Below, one piece after another: positions 34,770 to 45,199 of a DNA stretch of 64,000 bases. This DNA comes from Roseiarcus sp963749715 (lineage in GTDB: Bacteria; Pseudomonadota; Alphaproteobacteria; Rhizobiales; Beijerinckiaceae): NCBI GenBank assembly GCA_963749715.1, contig CAVVNR010000001.1, positions 602,058-666,057 on the forward strand, written 5' to 3'. The notes below the pieces were generated by a model. It ran no database searches. It saw only the letters and a list, made by a program, of their open reading frames with translations, and was not told the DNA's origin. Positions within the stretch are counted from its first letter, which is position 1. The number at the start of each line of letters is the position of its first letter. A program made the position numbers and the translations under genes.

Positions 34770-36597
34770 ATGAAGCTTCGCAACATCGCCATCATCGCCC
34801 ATGTCGACCACGGCAAGACGACGCTCGTCGACCGGCTTTTGCAGCAGTCGGGCGCGTTCCGGGACAACCAGCGCGTGGCAGAACGGGTGATGGATTCAAA
34901 CGACCTCGAGCGCGAGCGCGGCATCACCATCCTGGCCAAGGCGACCTCGGTGGTGTGGAAGGACGTGCGCGTCAACATCGTCGACACGCCCGGCCACGCC
35001 GATTTCGGCGGCGAGGTCGAGCGGATCCTGTCGATGGTCGACGGCGCGATCGTGCTCGTCGACGCCGCCGAGGGGCCGATGCCGCAAACCAAGTTCGTCG
35101 TCGGCAAGGCGCTCAAGATCGGCCTCAAACCGATCGTCTGCGTCAACAAGGTCGACAAGGGGGACGCGCGGCCGGGCGAGGTCGTCAACGAGATCTTCGA
35201 TCTTTTCGCCGCCCTCGACGCCACCGACGAGCAGCTGGATTTTCCGATCCTCTACGGTTCGGCCAAGCAGGGCTGGATGGCGCTCTCGCCCAACGGCCCG
35301 AAAGAGAACATGGCGCCGCTGTTCGACCTGGTGCTGAGACACGTCGAGCCGCCGAAGGTCGGCGCCGGCGGCTTCCGCATGCTCGGCACGCTGCTCGAGG
35401 CCAATCCCTACCTCGGCCGGATCATCACCGGCCGGGTGTTCTCCGGTTCGATTCGGACCAACGCGGCGGCGAAGGTCATCGATCGCCAGGGCGACACGAT
35501 CGAGCAGGGGCGGGTGTCGAGAATACTCGCCTTCCGCGGCATCGAACGCGCGCCGATCGACGAGGCGGTCGCAGGCGACATCGTCGCCGTCGCGGGGTTG
35601 GAGAAGTTCAACGTCGCCGACACTCTGTGCAGCCCGGAGGAGGTCGAGCCGCTGACAGCGCAGCCGATCGACCCGCCGACGCTGTCGATGACCTTCTCCG
35701 TCAACGACAGCCCGCTCGCGGGGACCGAAGGCGACAAAGTGACGAGCCGCGTCATTCGCGACCGGCTGATGAAGGAGGCTGAGGGCAATGTGGCGCTTAA
35801 GAGTCGAGCAGGCTCCCAATTCCGATGCCTACGTCGTCTCGGGGCGCGGCGAATTGCAGCTCGCGATCCTAATCGAAACCATGCGCCGCGAGGGCTTCGA
35901 GGTGAGCGTGTCGCGTCCGAAGGTGCTCTACCGCCGCAGCGACGAGCGCGAGATCCTGGAGCCGATCGAGGAAGTCGTCATCGATGTCGACGAGGAGCAC
36001 GCCGGCGTCGTGGTGCAGAAAATGAGCGAGCGCAAGGGCGAGATGATCGAAATGCGCCCTTCGGGCGGCGGGCGCCTGCGCCTGGTCTTTCTCGCCCCGA
36101 CCCGCGGCCTCATCGGCTACCTAGGCGAACTGATGACCGACACCCGCGGCAGTGCGGTGATGAATCGTCTCTTCCACAATTGGGGCCACTGGAAGGGGGA
36201 GATCGCCGGCCGGCGCAATGGCGTCTTGATCTCGAACGAAGCCGGCGAAGCGGTCGCCTATGCGATGTGGAACCTCGAGGACCGCGGCCCGATGATGATC
36301 GAGCCGGGCGCCAAGGTCTATCAGGGCATGATCGTCGGCCAGCACACGCGCGACAACGACCTCGAAGTCAACGTGCTCAAGGGCAAGAAGCTTACCAATA
36401 TCCGCACCCACTCCAAGGACGAGGCGGTGCGCCTCACCCCGCCGATCCAGATGACGCTCGAGAAGGCGCTGGCCTATATCGAGGACGACGAGCTTGTGGA
36501 GGTGACGCCAAAATCGATCCGGTTGCGCAAGGCGCTGCTCGATCCCAACGACCGCAAACGCGCCGAGCGCGCCAAAGCGACGGAAAGCGCGATGTAG
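34770..36597 (+). CDS. typA: Ribosome-associated translational GTPase TypA/BipA (frameshifted)
   Basis: TypA/BipA of about 608 residues. The GTPase domain has AHVDHGKTTLVDRLL, DTPGHADFGGEVER and VNKVDKGDARPGEV; domain II and the ribosome-contacting C terminus (MNRLFHNWGHWKGEI) follow. The frame breaks near 35800: EAEGNVAL reads in the first frame, RVEQAPNSDAYVVSGRGELQL in the next. One surplus A in CTTAAGAG restores the chain. The start follows the usual MKLRNIAIIAHVDHGKT. It helps 50S assembly and stress growth; an assembly indel is likely. Confidence 0.9.
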
Positions 36598-36664
36598 GAC
36601 GGGGCGGCCCGGCGGGCGGAAAGACGATCGGGATTAGAGAGACGACCCTTTTTCGGGGAAGCCG

Positions 36665-37207
36665 ATGCCGGCGACGAAAATCATGCTCATCCGCCACGCG
36701 GAGAAACCCAACGGCGACGTCGGAATCATGCCCGACGGCGCTCAGAATCCCGAGGCCTTGACCGCTCTCGGCTGGACGCGCGCCTACGCGCTCGTTGGCC
36801 TGTTTGCCCCCGGGAATGGAGCTGACCCGCGCCCGCCGCTCGCCAGGCCGATGAGCCTGTTCGCCTCGGGATCGCAAAGTCTGCGGCCGAAGCAGACCAT
36901 TGCGCCGCTGGCCGCGGCGCTCAATCTCCCGATCACCACCTTTCTCAAGGGCGAGGAGGTTCGCCTCGTGACCGAAGTCATGGCCGCCCAGGGTCCGGCC
37001 CTCGTCTCCTGGCAGCACGAGGCCGTCCCTGAGATCGCGAGGCTGATCCGCGGCCGGCCGGACGGTGTCCCGCCGGTCTGGCCGGGCCATCGCTTCGATC
37101 TCGTCTGGGTGTTCGATCTCGAGGACGATGGGACGTGGAGCCTGGCGCAGGCGCCGCAACTCCTGCTGCCGGGCGACTCCTCGAAACCGATCGGATCGAG
37201 CGACTAG
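36665..37207 (+). CDS. Histidine-phosphatase superfamily protein
   Basis: A 180-residue phosphoglycerate-mutase-like protein. The catalytic motif is IRHAEKP at residues 9-15, and SWQHEAVPEIARL supplies the second histidine. It is shorter than metabolic phosphoglycerate mutases, so an SixA-like or small-molecule phosphatase is more likely. No partner gene tells the substrate. Confidence 0.8.
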   Translation: MPATKIMLIRHAEKPNGDVGIMPDGAQNPEALTALGWTRAYALVGLFAPGNGADPRPPLARPMSLFASGSQSLRPKQTIAPLAAALNLPITTFLKGEEVRLVTEVMAAQGPALVSWQHEAVPEIARLIRGRPDGVPPVWPGHRFDLVWVFDLEDDGTWSLAQAPQLLLPGDSSKPIGSSD

Positions 37208-37364
37208 ACTGCGGCTCGCTGTCGAGCGAACCGGCGCTGTCGCCCAGCGAAACGCTAGAACAACCGCGCTTGGCCCAGGTTCACATGTGCCGTGTATCCG
37301 TCACGCGAGGCTTGCGTTCGGAGCAATGCCACGGCAATTTTGGGCGTAAGCCTCGAGGGTCGCC

Positions 37365-38030
37365 ATGGTCTTGCCCGCCTACCGCCCGCCGCTCGCCTAT
37401 CGCGACGTCAGCAGCGGCGAGATGATCGCCGACGGCGCCGTGCACGCGACGGCGCTGGTGGCGGGCGTCATCGGTTTTTCGGTGCTGTTCCAGAAGGTGG
37501 CGCTGCGCGGCGCGCCCACCGACGGGGTAGCGATGGCGGTTTACGCCGCCGGCTTCTTTCTTCTGTTCGGCTTTTCCTGCGCCTACAACATGGCGCCGCC
37601 CTCGCCGGCGAAATGGCTGTTGCGGCGTTTCGACCATGCCTCGATCTTTCTCATGATCGGGGGCACCTATACGGCGCTTTTGTCGCAGGCCTCGATCGCG
37701 CTCTGGACGGTCGCGTTGACGGCGACGGTGTGGACGGGCGCGATCGCCGGCGCTTCCCTCAAACTGTTCATGCCCGGCCGCTTCGACCGGATCTCGATTG
37801 GCGCCTATCTCGCGCTGGGCTGGTCGGCGCTGATCGCGGTCAAGCCGCTCTTCTCCGCCTTGCCGCCGGAAACGCTGGCGTTGGTCGTCGCAGGCGGCGC
37901 GCTCTACTGCATCGGCGTCGCCTTTCATCTGTGGGAAAGTCTCAAATATCAGACCGCCATCTGGCACGCCTGCGTCGCCGCCGCCGCCGCCTGCCATTTC
38001 GCTGGCGTATTTCACGCAGTGGGGCGCTGA
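37365..38030 (+). CDS. Hemolysin III / PAQR-family membrane protein
   Basis: A 221-residue seven-helix membrane protein. Conserved HlyIII residues are seen in DGAVHATALVAG, RRFDHASIFLMIGGTY and the C-terminal IWHACVAAAAACHF, whose histidines form the metal site of the PAQR/CREST hydrolase fold. Bacterial members influence membrane fluidity or lipid metabolism; cytolysis is not established in most. Confidence 0.87.
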   Translation: MVLPAYRPPLAYRDVSSGEMIADGAVHATALVAGVIGFSVLFQKVALRGAPTDGVAMAVYAAGFFLLFGFSCAYNMAPPSPAKWLLRRFDHASIFLMIGGTYTALLSQASIALWTVALTATVWTGAIAGASLKLFMPGRFDRISIGAYLALGWSALIAVKPLFSALPPETLALVVAGGALYCIGVAFHLWESLKYQTAIWHACVAAAAACHFAGVFHAVGR

Positions 38031-38346
38031 GCCGCGAGGCTGGCTCGTATCGAGGTCGCTGCGATACGCCGTTCCAGGTTTGCCGCTAACGCGGCTCTCA
38101 CATAAGCTTGCAACCGGCCGGTTGCCATTCCGGCCTTTCTGCGCCGTCAGGCCCGAACGCGGCGAGAGCTGCGTCCATGACGGGGATACGGAGACCCCGA
38201 TCTGGCCGTCGATCCATCATGGAAGGACGATGAGCTACGCTAATGAATCACCTATTCACTGTACAATCCGCTCCCTGCCGTAGGTGGACGCCGGCGCCCG
38301 CTTTGTGACAGGCTGAGACAATCCAGCCGGTCGGAGGATCGGACGC

Positions 38347-39253
38347 GTGCGAATTCGTCACCTCAACTGTGGGTCGTTATGTCCGCGCGGCGGGAGATTG
38401 CTAGGCGGCGCGGGCGGGCCGCTGTCGCCGGCGCCCATGTGCTGCCACTGCCTCCTGATCGAGGGCGATGACCGGCTGATCCTGGTCGACACCGGGCTCG
38501 GCGTCGAGGACGTCAACGAGCCTAAGCGGCTCGGATATCTGTTCAAAGCCACGATGCGGCCGCGACTTGAAGTCGCCGAGACAGCGCTGAGGCAGGTCGT
38601 CGACCTGGGCTACCGCCCAAGCGATGTGCGTCACATTGTGCCGACCCATCTCGATCTCGACCATGCGGGAGGCATCAGCGATTTCCCCGGCGCCGCGGTC
38701 CACGTTTTCGCCGCCGAGCTTCGCGCCGCCTCGAACCGGTCGAGCCTGCGCGAGCGCAGCCGCTATCGCGCTGTGCAGATGGCCGCGGTCAAGAAATGGG
38801 CGGTGGTCAAGGAAGAAGGCGACTCCTGGTTCGGCTTCGCGGCGGTGCGCGCGATCCCTGGAACAAAGGACGAGGTGCTCCTGGTCCCGCTGCCGGGCCA
38901 TACACGCGGCCATTGCGGCGTTGCGGTGCGGAGGTCGGAAGATTGGCTGCTCCATTGCGGCGACGCTTATTTTCACCATTCCGAAGTCGAGCCGGGCGGG
39001 GGGGCGGCGCCTGCGGGTTTGCGCCTCTTCGAAGTCGCTCATCAGCGTCGACGGCGCGGCGCGACGCACGAATCTGGCCCGTCTTCGCGCGCTTGGGCGC
39101 CTGTCGATCGGCGACGTCAAGCTGTTCTGCTCGCACGACCCGGCCGAATTTGCGGCGTTGAAGGATGAGCAACCGCAAGCCGAGACCGTCTCGCGCCCGG
39201 TCAGCGCGCCGCGGCGGCCGCGGCACAAAGACCTCCGGGCGCCGGGTCGATAG
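38347..39253 (+). CDS. Metallo-beta-lactamase-fold hydrolase (frameshifted)
   Basis: MBL-fold hydrolase of about 300 residues starting at a GTG (VRIRHLNCGSLCPRGG). The metal motif is THLDLDHAGG, followed by LPGHTRGHCGVAV and HCGDAYFHHSEV. The frame runs to LRLFEVA near 39035; the family's C-terminal part, SLISVDGAARRTNLARLRALG and VKLFCSHDPAEF, is in the next frame. A run of seven G bases just upstream (about 38998-39004) is a likely indel site. Substrate unknown. Confidence 0.78.
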
Positions 39254-39460
39254 CGCCTCCTCAGGCGGCCGCGCGCGCGGGTCGATTCGGCGCGCCTCGC
39301 TGAACTCCCCCGGCGGATCGCGCTGGGCCCCTTGGCACGACGGCGCGACGTTGAGGCGCGCTCAACTTTCCGTTACGCGCCGGCAAAAAAGGCGAATTGT
39401 CGAAGCGATTCCAATTTCTCCGATCCCCGAGTTGAAAGACGGACGCCTCCGATCGAGCAG

Positions 39461-40060
39461 TCAGGCTCTTCCCGCCGCTCGCCGCTGGCGCGCCTTGGCT
39501 GTCGTCGCGGCGCGCAGGGTCGTGGCGGCGTCGACCACCCTTGCGTATTCGCCGTCAAGATGCGCGAGCGACAGCGCGTGGACGTCGTCGGCCAGCCAGC
39601 GTTTGCCTCGAATGTCGGTCTTGTCGACCGCCCAGCACGCGTCGCCGACGACGAACACCTGATAGCCGAGATTGCCGGCGTGACGGGCGGTCGCCTCGAG
39701 CGAATTCGGCGTCAGCACCCCGCACATGACCAGCGTCGTCGCGCCGATGTCGTCGAGGAGGCCTTCGAGGCTTGTGGCGACGAAGGCGCTGTTCGCGTTC
39801 TTGCCGATCACCTTTTCGCCGTCGAGCGGCGCGGCGCAAGGCTTGAAGCGGTGGCCCGGCGCATGCGGCGCATATGGCGAATCGGGCTCGACCGAATCGT
39901 GGCGAATATGGACGAGCGGCAGTCTCTCCGCCCGCCAGACGGCGAGGAGCGCAGCGATATTCGCCTCGGCGTCGAGATTGTTGCGCGGCCCCCAGCGCGG
40001 GTCGTCGATCGCTTCCTGCATGTCGATGACGATGAGAACCGCGTCCGCCGGCAAACGCAT
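39461..40060 (-). CDS. Isochorismatase-family (cysteine-hydrolase-like) protein
   Basis: A protein of about 199 residues with the isochorismatase fold: VIDMQEAIDD near the N terminus and a conserved lysine in VIGKNANSAF. At the nucleophile position it reads CGVLTPNSLEATARH, so Ser stands where cysteine hydrolases have Cys. It begins six bases after the mesaconyl-CoA hydratase stop and probably shares its transcript. A start 33 bases further upstream is possible. Substrate unknown. Confidence 0.8.
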   Translation of the reverse strand: MRLPADAVLIVIDMQEAIDDPRWGPRNNLDAEANIAALLAVWRAERLPLVHIRHDSVEPDSPYAPHAPGHRFKPCAAPLDGEKVIGKNANSAFVATSLEGLLDDIGATTLVMCGVLTPNSLEATARHAGNLGYQVFVVGDACWAVDKTDIRGKRWLADDVHALSLAHLDGEYARVVDAATTLRAATTAKARQRRAAGRA

Positions 40061-40065
40061 GGCCG

Positions 40066-41134
40066 TCACGGCCGTCGCGGCGCAAGCGCCCAATAGTCGA
40101 GCTCAAGCACCACATGCGGCTCATAGCCCTCGCCCTCATGCCAGGGGAAGTCGACGCAGGGCCGGTTCTTGGTCGCGACGGTGCGCAGTCTGAGCGCCCC
40201 GACGTCGTCGCGGCCGGGCAGCGCGGCGGTCTCGACGACTTCGCTCCACGCGAATGCGGTGTCGCCGGCGAACAGCGGCGCGACATGGCGGCCGCCGTTG
40301 ATCGCCGCAATATGGAAGGCGTTGGCGAGGCCGTTGAAACTCAACGCCCGGGCGAGCGAAATGACGTGACCGCCATAGACGAGTCGCCGCCGAAGCGCCC
40401 CGCCTCTCGCTGAACTGGTTGAAATGCACCTTGGCGGTGTTCTGATAGAGCCGGGTCGCCGTCTGGTGCTCGGCCTCCTCGACCGTAACGCCGTCAACAT
40501 GGTCGATTTTTTCGCCGGCGGAATAGTCCTCGAACCGGTAGGGCGAACCGCTGAGCTCGATCGTCGAAAGCGGCGCGGTCGATTCGAGGACAGGCTGCGC
40601 CGAGCTCGGACGGCGTCGACCGCCTCTGGGAGCTTGGGGACATAAGCTTCAGGCGCGGCGGCGCCCGGATCGCGCTTTCGCACCATCACCCAGCGGACAT
40701 ATTCGATCACCGTCTCGCCGCGCTGATTGAAGCCTTTCGAGCGCACATAGACGACGCCGCTCTGCTTGTTCGAGTTCTCCTTGAGTCCGATCACCTCTGA
40801 CAAGGCGGAGAGCGTGTCGCCCGAAAAGACCGGCCTCGAGAACCGGCAATCGGCGTAGCCGAGATTGGCGACCGCGTTGAGCGAGATGTCAGGCACCGTC
40901 TTGCCGAACACGACATGGAACGCGAGCAGATCGTCGATCGGGCTTGCGGAATAGCCGATCGCGCGAGCGAAAGTTTCGGCGCTTTGCGGCGCAAAGCGGG
41001 CGCCGTAGAGCGCCGAATAGAGCGAGGCGTCGCCGCTGGTCAGCGTGTGGGGCGTCGCGTGGCGGATCGTCTGGCCGAGGCGAAAGTCCTCGAAGAATCG
41101 TCCTGCGGCGGTCTTGGACGGCGGACGCGGCCAT
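40066..41134 (-). CDS. mch: Mesaconyl-CoA hydratase / beta-methylmalyl-CoA dehydratase (frameshifted)
   Basis: A MaoC-type hydratase of the ethylmalonyl-CoA pathway, which converts mesaconyl-CoA to beta-methylmalyl-CoA. Family segments are all present but in several frames: GRFFEDFRLGQTIRHATP and FHVVFGKTVPDISLNAVANLGY (frame 1, after a shift near 41115), WVMVRKRDPGAAAPE, then YSAGEKIDHVDGVTVEEAEH in another frame (about 40620-40415) and RLVYGGHVISLARALSFNGLANAF back in the first. Three corrections give a normal length of about 345 residues. Pathway identity is strong; whether the gene is truly broken is not. Confidence 0.8.
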
Positions 41135-41140
41135 CTGGCG

Positions 41141-41431
41141 TCAAAACACGTACGGATAGAGATAGTAGATGATGATCCGCTCGACCAGCATCACCGCCAA
41201 CAATAGGATGATCGGCGAAATGTCGATGCCGCCCGTGTTGGGCAGAAAATTACGGATCGGGCGCAAGAACGGCTCCGTCAATGCGAGGAACAGGTTCCAG
41301 ACCGAACGCACAAAATCGTTGCGGATGTTGACGACGCCAAACGCGATCAGCCAGGAGAGCACCGCGCCGGCGACGATCACCAGCTTGTAGAGATCGAGGG
41401 CGTAGATCACGATGTCGAGGATCGCGCGCAT
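41141..41431 (-). CDS. YggT-family membrane protein
   Basis: A 96-residue YggT protein with two hydrophobic helices (VIVAGAVLSWLIAFGVV and SPIILLLAVMLVERIIIYYLY) and the family signature EPFLRPIRNFLP between them. A strong AGGAG lies upstream of the ATG at 41431. YggT proteins are linked to osmotic tolerance and cell-envelope or division-site organisation. mch follows after six bases. Confidence 0.92.
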   Translation of the reverse strand: MRAILDIVIYALDLYKLVIVAGAVLSWLIAFGVVNIRNDFVRSVWNLFLALTEPFLRPIRNFLPNTGGIDISPIILLLAVMLVERIIIYYLYPYVF

Positions 41432-41538
41432 GAATTCTCCTAAGTTTCGAGGCCCCCGCCGTTGCAGCGGAGCCGACTCGATCCTCCATGCCGACGCCGT
41501 TGACACGGCTTGGACGCGCACGTAAACACCCGCGCGAC

Positions 41539-41614
<76 letters not shown>

Positions 41615-41868
41615 GGTAGTCCGCGTAAAACGACGTGATTTCCGAGGGTCGGAAATAGCCCGACATTTCCGTGGCCTGTGCGCGGAGTGGCGGTCTCTGC
41701 GGTCCGTTTGGCGCGTATCGGCGACTGTTTCCGGTGCGGCGCGCCCAAAGTCTCTAGCCGCAAATTTCCGTTTCCAGAGTTGCTATGCGTGAGGAGTTGG
41801 CTGCGTGATCGCAAGTGGCCGGTATGTTGACGAATAGCAGGGTCGACGCCAGTCCAATGCATCTATCC

Positions 41869-43458
41869 TCATACGTGGACCGGCGGCTCGAGCTCGAGCG
41901 CCCGCCATTGGTCTGACCAAGCCCTCGGAAGGTCGACAAGACGCTTAAGACCGTAGCCGCGCGGCAGGCGTCCTTCGATTGCGGCCTTGACGATGTCGGG
42001 GGCGAGGAATGCGAGCGAGACGGTCATCCGGATTGAACGGTCCGTCCTACCCTCACGTCGCGCGAGCAATTCCAGAGACTTGCGCGGATCGGACAAAAGC
42101 TCGTCCAGCCAGCTATGGGCGTCGCGCAGAGCGTCGAGGAGGATCGCCCGCGCTTCGGCCCGCATCGGCCTGGCGCTCATCTGCCCATCGCCGGCTCCCT
42201 GAATGATCTCGCGCTTCCGATAAGGCGAGGGCGGCGTCCACGGAAGTGTCAGCGTTCTCGCGCCCGCTTCTGCTTCCGCAGCCTCCGATAGTTGGACCTG
42301 GATCGCCGCGCGGCCGATCATGACGCGAGCGATCAAGTCGCGAACATCGGCCTGCGACGCGGGGCGGTCCGAGGACACTTTGCCCACGGCCTCAGTAACG
42401 AGTGCTTCAATATTAGGGGCCGGAACGCGGATGATCGAACCGGTCTTGTTCACGTCGCCCTGCAGCGCCGCCTGCGAGACATAGTAGCGCCAGCGCTTGG
42501 TTCCCTTCTTTGCCCAGGATGGACTCATCCGATTGCCGCGATCGTCGAAGAGTTTTCCCGCGAGCAGCGCCTCAGACGCATGCCATGATCTACCCGCCCG
42601 CTCCGGTCCCAGATGATCGCGCAGGCGCTGCTGGACTTGGCCCCACAGGTCGGGCGGCACGATCGGGTTGTGCTGACCTTGGTGGACTTGGCCCTTGTGG
42701 GCGATCCGGCCAACATAGATTGGGTTGGACAGAATCTTATAGATGTGGCCGCGGCTCAGCGAACCGCCGCCGGTCGAGCGGCCCGCGCCATCGATGCGGA
42801 CTGGAAGCCGAAAGCCCTCAGCGTCGAGTTGCCGTTTGAGCCGCACGACGCTTCCCGCCTCGAGATAAAGCCGGAAGAGCGAGCGCACGATCTCGGCGTG
42901 ATCCTCAACGATGCGCAATGCCCTGTCCTCGACCCGATAGCCCAACGGGACCACGCCCCCCATCCACATCCCCTTCTTCTTTGACGCGGCGATCTTGTCC
43001 CGAATCCGCTCTCCTGTGACCTCCCGCTCGAACTGGGCGAAGGACAGGAGCACGTTGAGGGTCAGGCGTCCCATGCTGGTCGTGGTGTTGAACGACTGGG
43101 TCACCGAAACGAAGGAGACTTCGTGCTTGTCGAACATCTCCACCAGTTTGGCGAAGTCGGCGAGCGAGCGGGTCAGCCGGTCGACCTTATAGACGACGAT
43201 CACATCGATCCGTCTGGCCTCAAGGTCGGCCAGAAGCTTCTGCAGGGCTGGCCGGTCCATCGACCCGCCGGAATAGCCGCCGTCGTCGTAGCGATCTCGG
43301 ATCAGCCGCCAGCCCTCATGCGCCTGGCTCTTGATATAGGCCTCAGAAGCCTCCCGTTGAGCGTCGAGGGAATTGAAGTCCTGTTCGAGCCCCTGGTCGG
43401 TCGAGACCCGGGTATAGATCGCGCAGCGTTGATTGCGTTTGGCCGTTGGATCTTTCAC
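41869..43458 (-). CDS. Large serine recombinase
   Basis: A 529-residue large serine recombinase. The N-terminal resolvase domain contains the catalytic serine in YTRVSTDQG, then DGGYSGGSMDRPALQKLL and VYKVDRLTRSLADF. The recombinase domain (GVVPLGYRVEDRAL, LSNPIYVGRIAHKG) and a helical C terminus follow; no zinc-ribbon cysteines are visible. The GTG start at 43458 overlaps the stop of the DUF2924 gene. It would catalyse integration or excision of the cassette. Confidence 0.93.
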   Translation of the reverse strand: MKDPTAKRNQRCAIYTRVSTDQGLEQDFNSLDAQREASEAYIKSQAHEGWRLIRDRYDDGGYSGGSMDRPALQKLLADLEARRIDVIVVYKVDRLTRSLADFAKLVEMFDKHEVSFVSVTQSFNTTTSMGRLTLNVLLSFAQFEREVTGERIRDKIAASKKKGMWMGGVVPLGYRVEDRALRIVEDHAEIVRSLFRLYLEAGSVVRLKRQLDAEGFRLPVRIDGAGRSTGGGSLSRGHIYKILSNPIYVGRIAHKGQVHQGQHNPIVPPDLWGQVQQRLRDHLGPERAGRSWHASEALLAGKLFDDRGNRMSPSWAKKGTKRWRYYVSQAALQGDVNKTGSIIRVPAPNIEALVTEAVGKVSSDRPASQADVRDLIARVMIGRAAIQVQLSEAAEAEAGARTLTLPWTPPSPYRKREIIQGAGDGQMSARPMRAEARAILLDALRDAHSWLDELLSDPRKSLELLARREGRTDRSIRMTVSLAFLAPDIVKAAIEGRLPRGYGLKRLVDLPRAWSDQWRALELEPPVHV

Positions 43459-44081
43459 GGCGCGGCCTCTCCGGGCGATCGGCCACGCAAAGTGGTTGCG
43501 GAGGTGGCAGCCCTGCCCGTTCGGCGCTTCGTTGCTTCCCCTGCCCCAACAGTTTTTCCCTGCCGAAGGCCGAAGAAGCGGTGGCCGTTCCAGTTCGTTC
43601 CGGTCATCGCCTTGGCGATCTGGGAGAGGCTGCCAAAAGTCTGGCCATTCCAGGCGAAGCCCTCCTCGAGGATCATGACCCTCTCGAGCTTGCCCTTCCG
43701 CTCCCGCATGAGCAGCGCGCCAGCCTTCAGGCCAACCCCGTCTCGGGTCTGAGGCGATCGCCGGTCGAAGGGAACGGCGGCGCCTCGCTCCTTGTTCGGG
43801 CGAAGCATCCGCTGGATCGACTTCTCGAGACCACCGAAGGCGTCGGCCTGCAGGCGATAGGCCAGCACCCTCATCAGCAACCAGCGCGGGAGATGGAGAG
43901 GAGGCTCGCCGCCCAAATGGGCGCGCCATTGGCCGCGCAACCCATTGAGATCGTGACCCTCGAACCCGGCCACGATCTCAAGCGCGGAAGCGTCGAGCGG
44001 CAGCGAAGCTTCCAGCGCGTTCCTTGCGGGCTGCTTCGCCGCTTGTGCGGAATTGGCCGACTTTCGGGCCATCCCGATCAC
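43455..44081 (-). CDS. DUF2924 protein of the recombinase cassette
   Basis: A 208-residue DUF2924 protein. Its C-terminal part has the family pattern LERVMILEEGFAWNGQTF, then SLSQIAKAMTGTNWNGHRFFGL, which resembles DNA-binding DUF3489/DUF2924 segments in recombinase loci. LRGQWRAHLGGEPP and RWLLMRVLAYRLQ occur near the middle. Likely an accessory DNA-binding or directionality factor; this is inference from its fixed position next to the recombinase. Confidence 0.88.
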   Translation of the reverse strand: MIGMARKSANSAQAAKQPARNALEASLPLDASALEIVAGFEGHDLNGLRGQWRAHLGGEPPLHLPRWLLMRVLAYRLQADAFGGLEKSIQRMLRPNKERGAAVPFDRRSPQTRDGVGLKAGALLMRERKGKLERVMILEEGFAWNGQTFGSLSQIAKAMTGTNWNGHRFFGLRQGKTVGAGEATKRRTGRAATSATTLRGRSPGEAAP

Positions 44082-44734
44082 GCCGCCTGGCTCGCCTTCG
44101 CCTTAGGCTGGGGGCCGCGATCCCGGGTCGCTTTGGTGTCAACGACCAGGCGTTCTCCGCCGCCGATGGTGGGGCCGGCGATCCGGTAGATCGCATCTCC
44201 CTTATCGATCCGTTCACGAGCAATGGCATATCCGCGTTTGCGCAGCCCAGTCAGCGCCGCCCGGGTCGTATGCGGTAGCCATCCGGTTGATTCGATCAGG
44301 CTCAGGATGGTCGCGCCTTCGGAACGCTGAAGCAGATCGATCACGCGCCCGAGCTTGCTGCCGGCACGCGACGTGAGCGTCTTGGCGCATTCGCCGACGA
44401 TGTCTGGACCCGAGGCGCCGGTCGCGGCTGGTTTGGGTTGCTGTTCCGGCGCTTCCCTTCGCGCGATCGCCTCTTCCAATCCATCGTCGACGGCCATGGC
44501 TTTCAACCCGGCCGCCGTCAGTTTGACCGCATAGCTCCCGACGTCGTCTCGGCGCCAGATCGGCATCCGTGCCTTCGCTCGAACCTCACGGACCAAGCCG
44601 AGCTTCACAAGCTTTTCGCCGACCTTGGTGAGAATTGCGCCCTTGAACTTTTCGGGCGCAGTCAAGCAAAGATCCTCACGCTGAGTGGCGGCGCTCAGCA
44701 TCACAAGTTGCGCATCGGTCAGTTTGACGGTCAT
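44078..44734 (-). CDS. DUF3489 protein of the recombinase cassette
   Basis: A 218-residue protein. The C-terminal DUF3489 region (RVIDLLQRSEGATILSLIESTGWLPHTTRAALTGLRKRGYAI) is a winged-helix-like domain; the N terminus (KLTDAQLVMLSAATQRED) resembles another wHTH. Probably a DNA-binding regulator of the cassette. It is first in the three-gene transcript and overlaps the DUF2924 start by four bases. Confidence 0.9.
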   Translation of the reverse strand: MTVKLTDAQLVMLSAATQREDLCLTAPEKFKGAILTKVGEKLVKLGLVREVRAKARMPIWRRDDVGSYAVKLTAAGLKAMAVDDGLEEAIARREAPEQQPKPAATGASGPDIVGECAKTLTSRAGSKLGRVIDLLQRSEGATILSLIESTGWLPHTTRAALTGLRKRGYAIARERIDKGDAIYRIAGPTIGGGERLVVDTKATRDRGPQPKAKASQAA

Positions 44735-45199
44735 GATCCAACCCTTCCTCTCATCCTAGAGGCCGAACGATCCGGGCCCCTCACCAGGACGAGCCCCGGA
44801 TCGGCCATGAGCCGAAGGGGCGGTTGGGTCACGCGCTCAAAGCACGACGTCTGACAACGACACCAGTGCTTACTTTCAAGCGGAAAGCCAGTGGCTTCTG
44901 ACAAGAGCGAGCCTTAAGTGGATGGCTGGCCCAACGTCGAACATAAGTGCGCAGCGCCTTCTATGGATTCGACTTCGTTTGGAATTAAAGCAGTTGAGGC
45001 GCCTCTGCTCTGCGTTGCGCAACGACAACTGGGCGAGCGGCTGGACCGGCGTGGAGGGGCCGCCGCCCGTCCTCTCTTAGGGCGAAGGAAGCGCGGCCTA
45101 CCTGCAAGGATCGAGCCTCAAGAACTCCACGCCGCCGGCCGCCTCTCATTCCGAGCGATTCCGTCGCTGCCGGTCGGATAGACGCCGCGCAACACATCC
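44735..45199. other. Gene-free stretch right of the recombinase cassette
   Basis: No convincing protein is seen on either strand. It should contain the right end of the cassette and the junction with the truncated aldehyde dehydrogenase, but no repeat marks the boundary. Confidence 0.45.

Larger units (their letters stand above)
41869..44734 (-). mobile_element. Serine recombinase-DUF2924-DUF3489 cassette
   Basis: Three overlapping minus-strand genes (DUF3489, DUF2924, large serine recombinase) with 4-base ATGA/GTGA-type junctions form one transcript. This trio is a recurrent mobile cassette in Alphaproteobacteria. Here it separates tRNA-Ala from a 5'-truncated aldehyde dehydrogenase, suggesting insertion into that gene. 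Its exact ends were not found; no repeat of the tRNA 3' end was seen at the right side. Confidence 0.7.
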
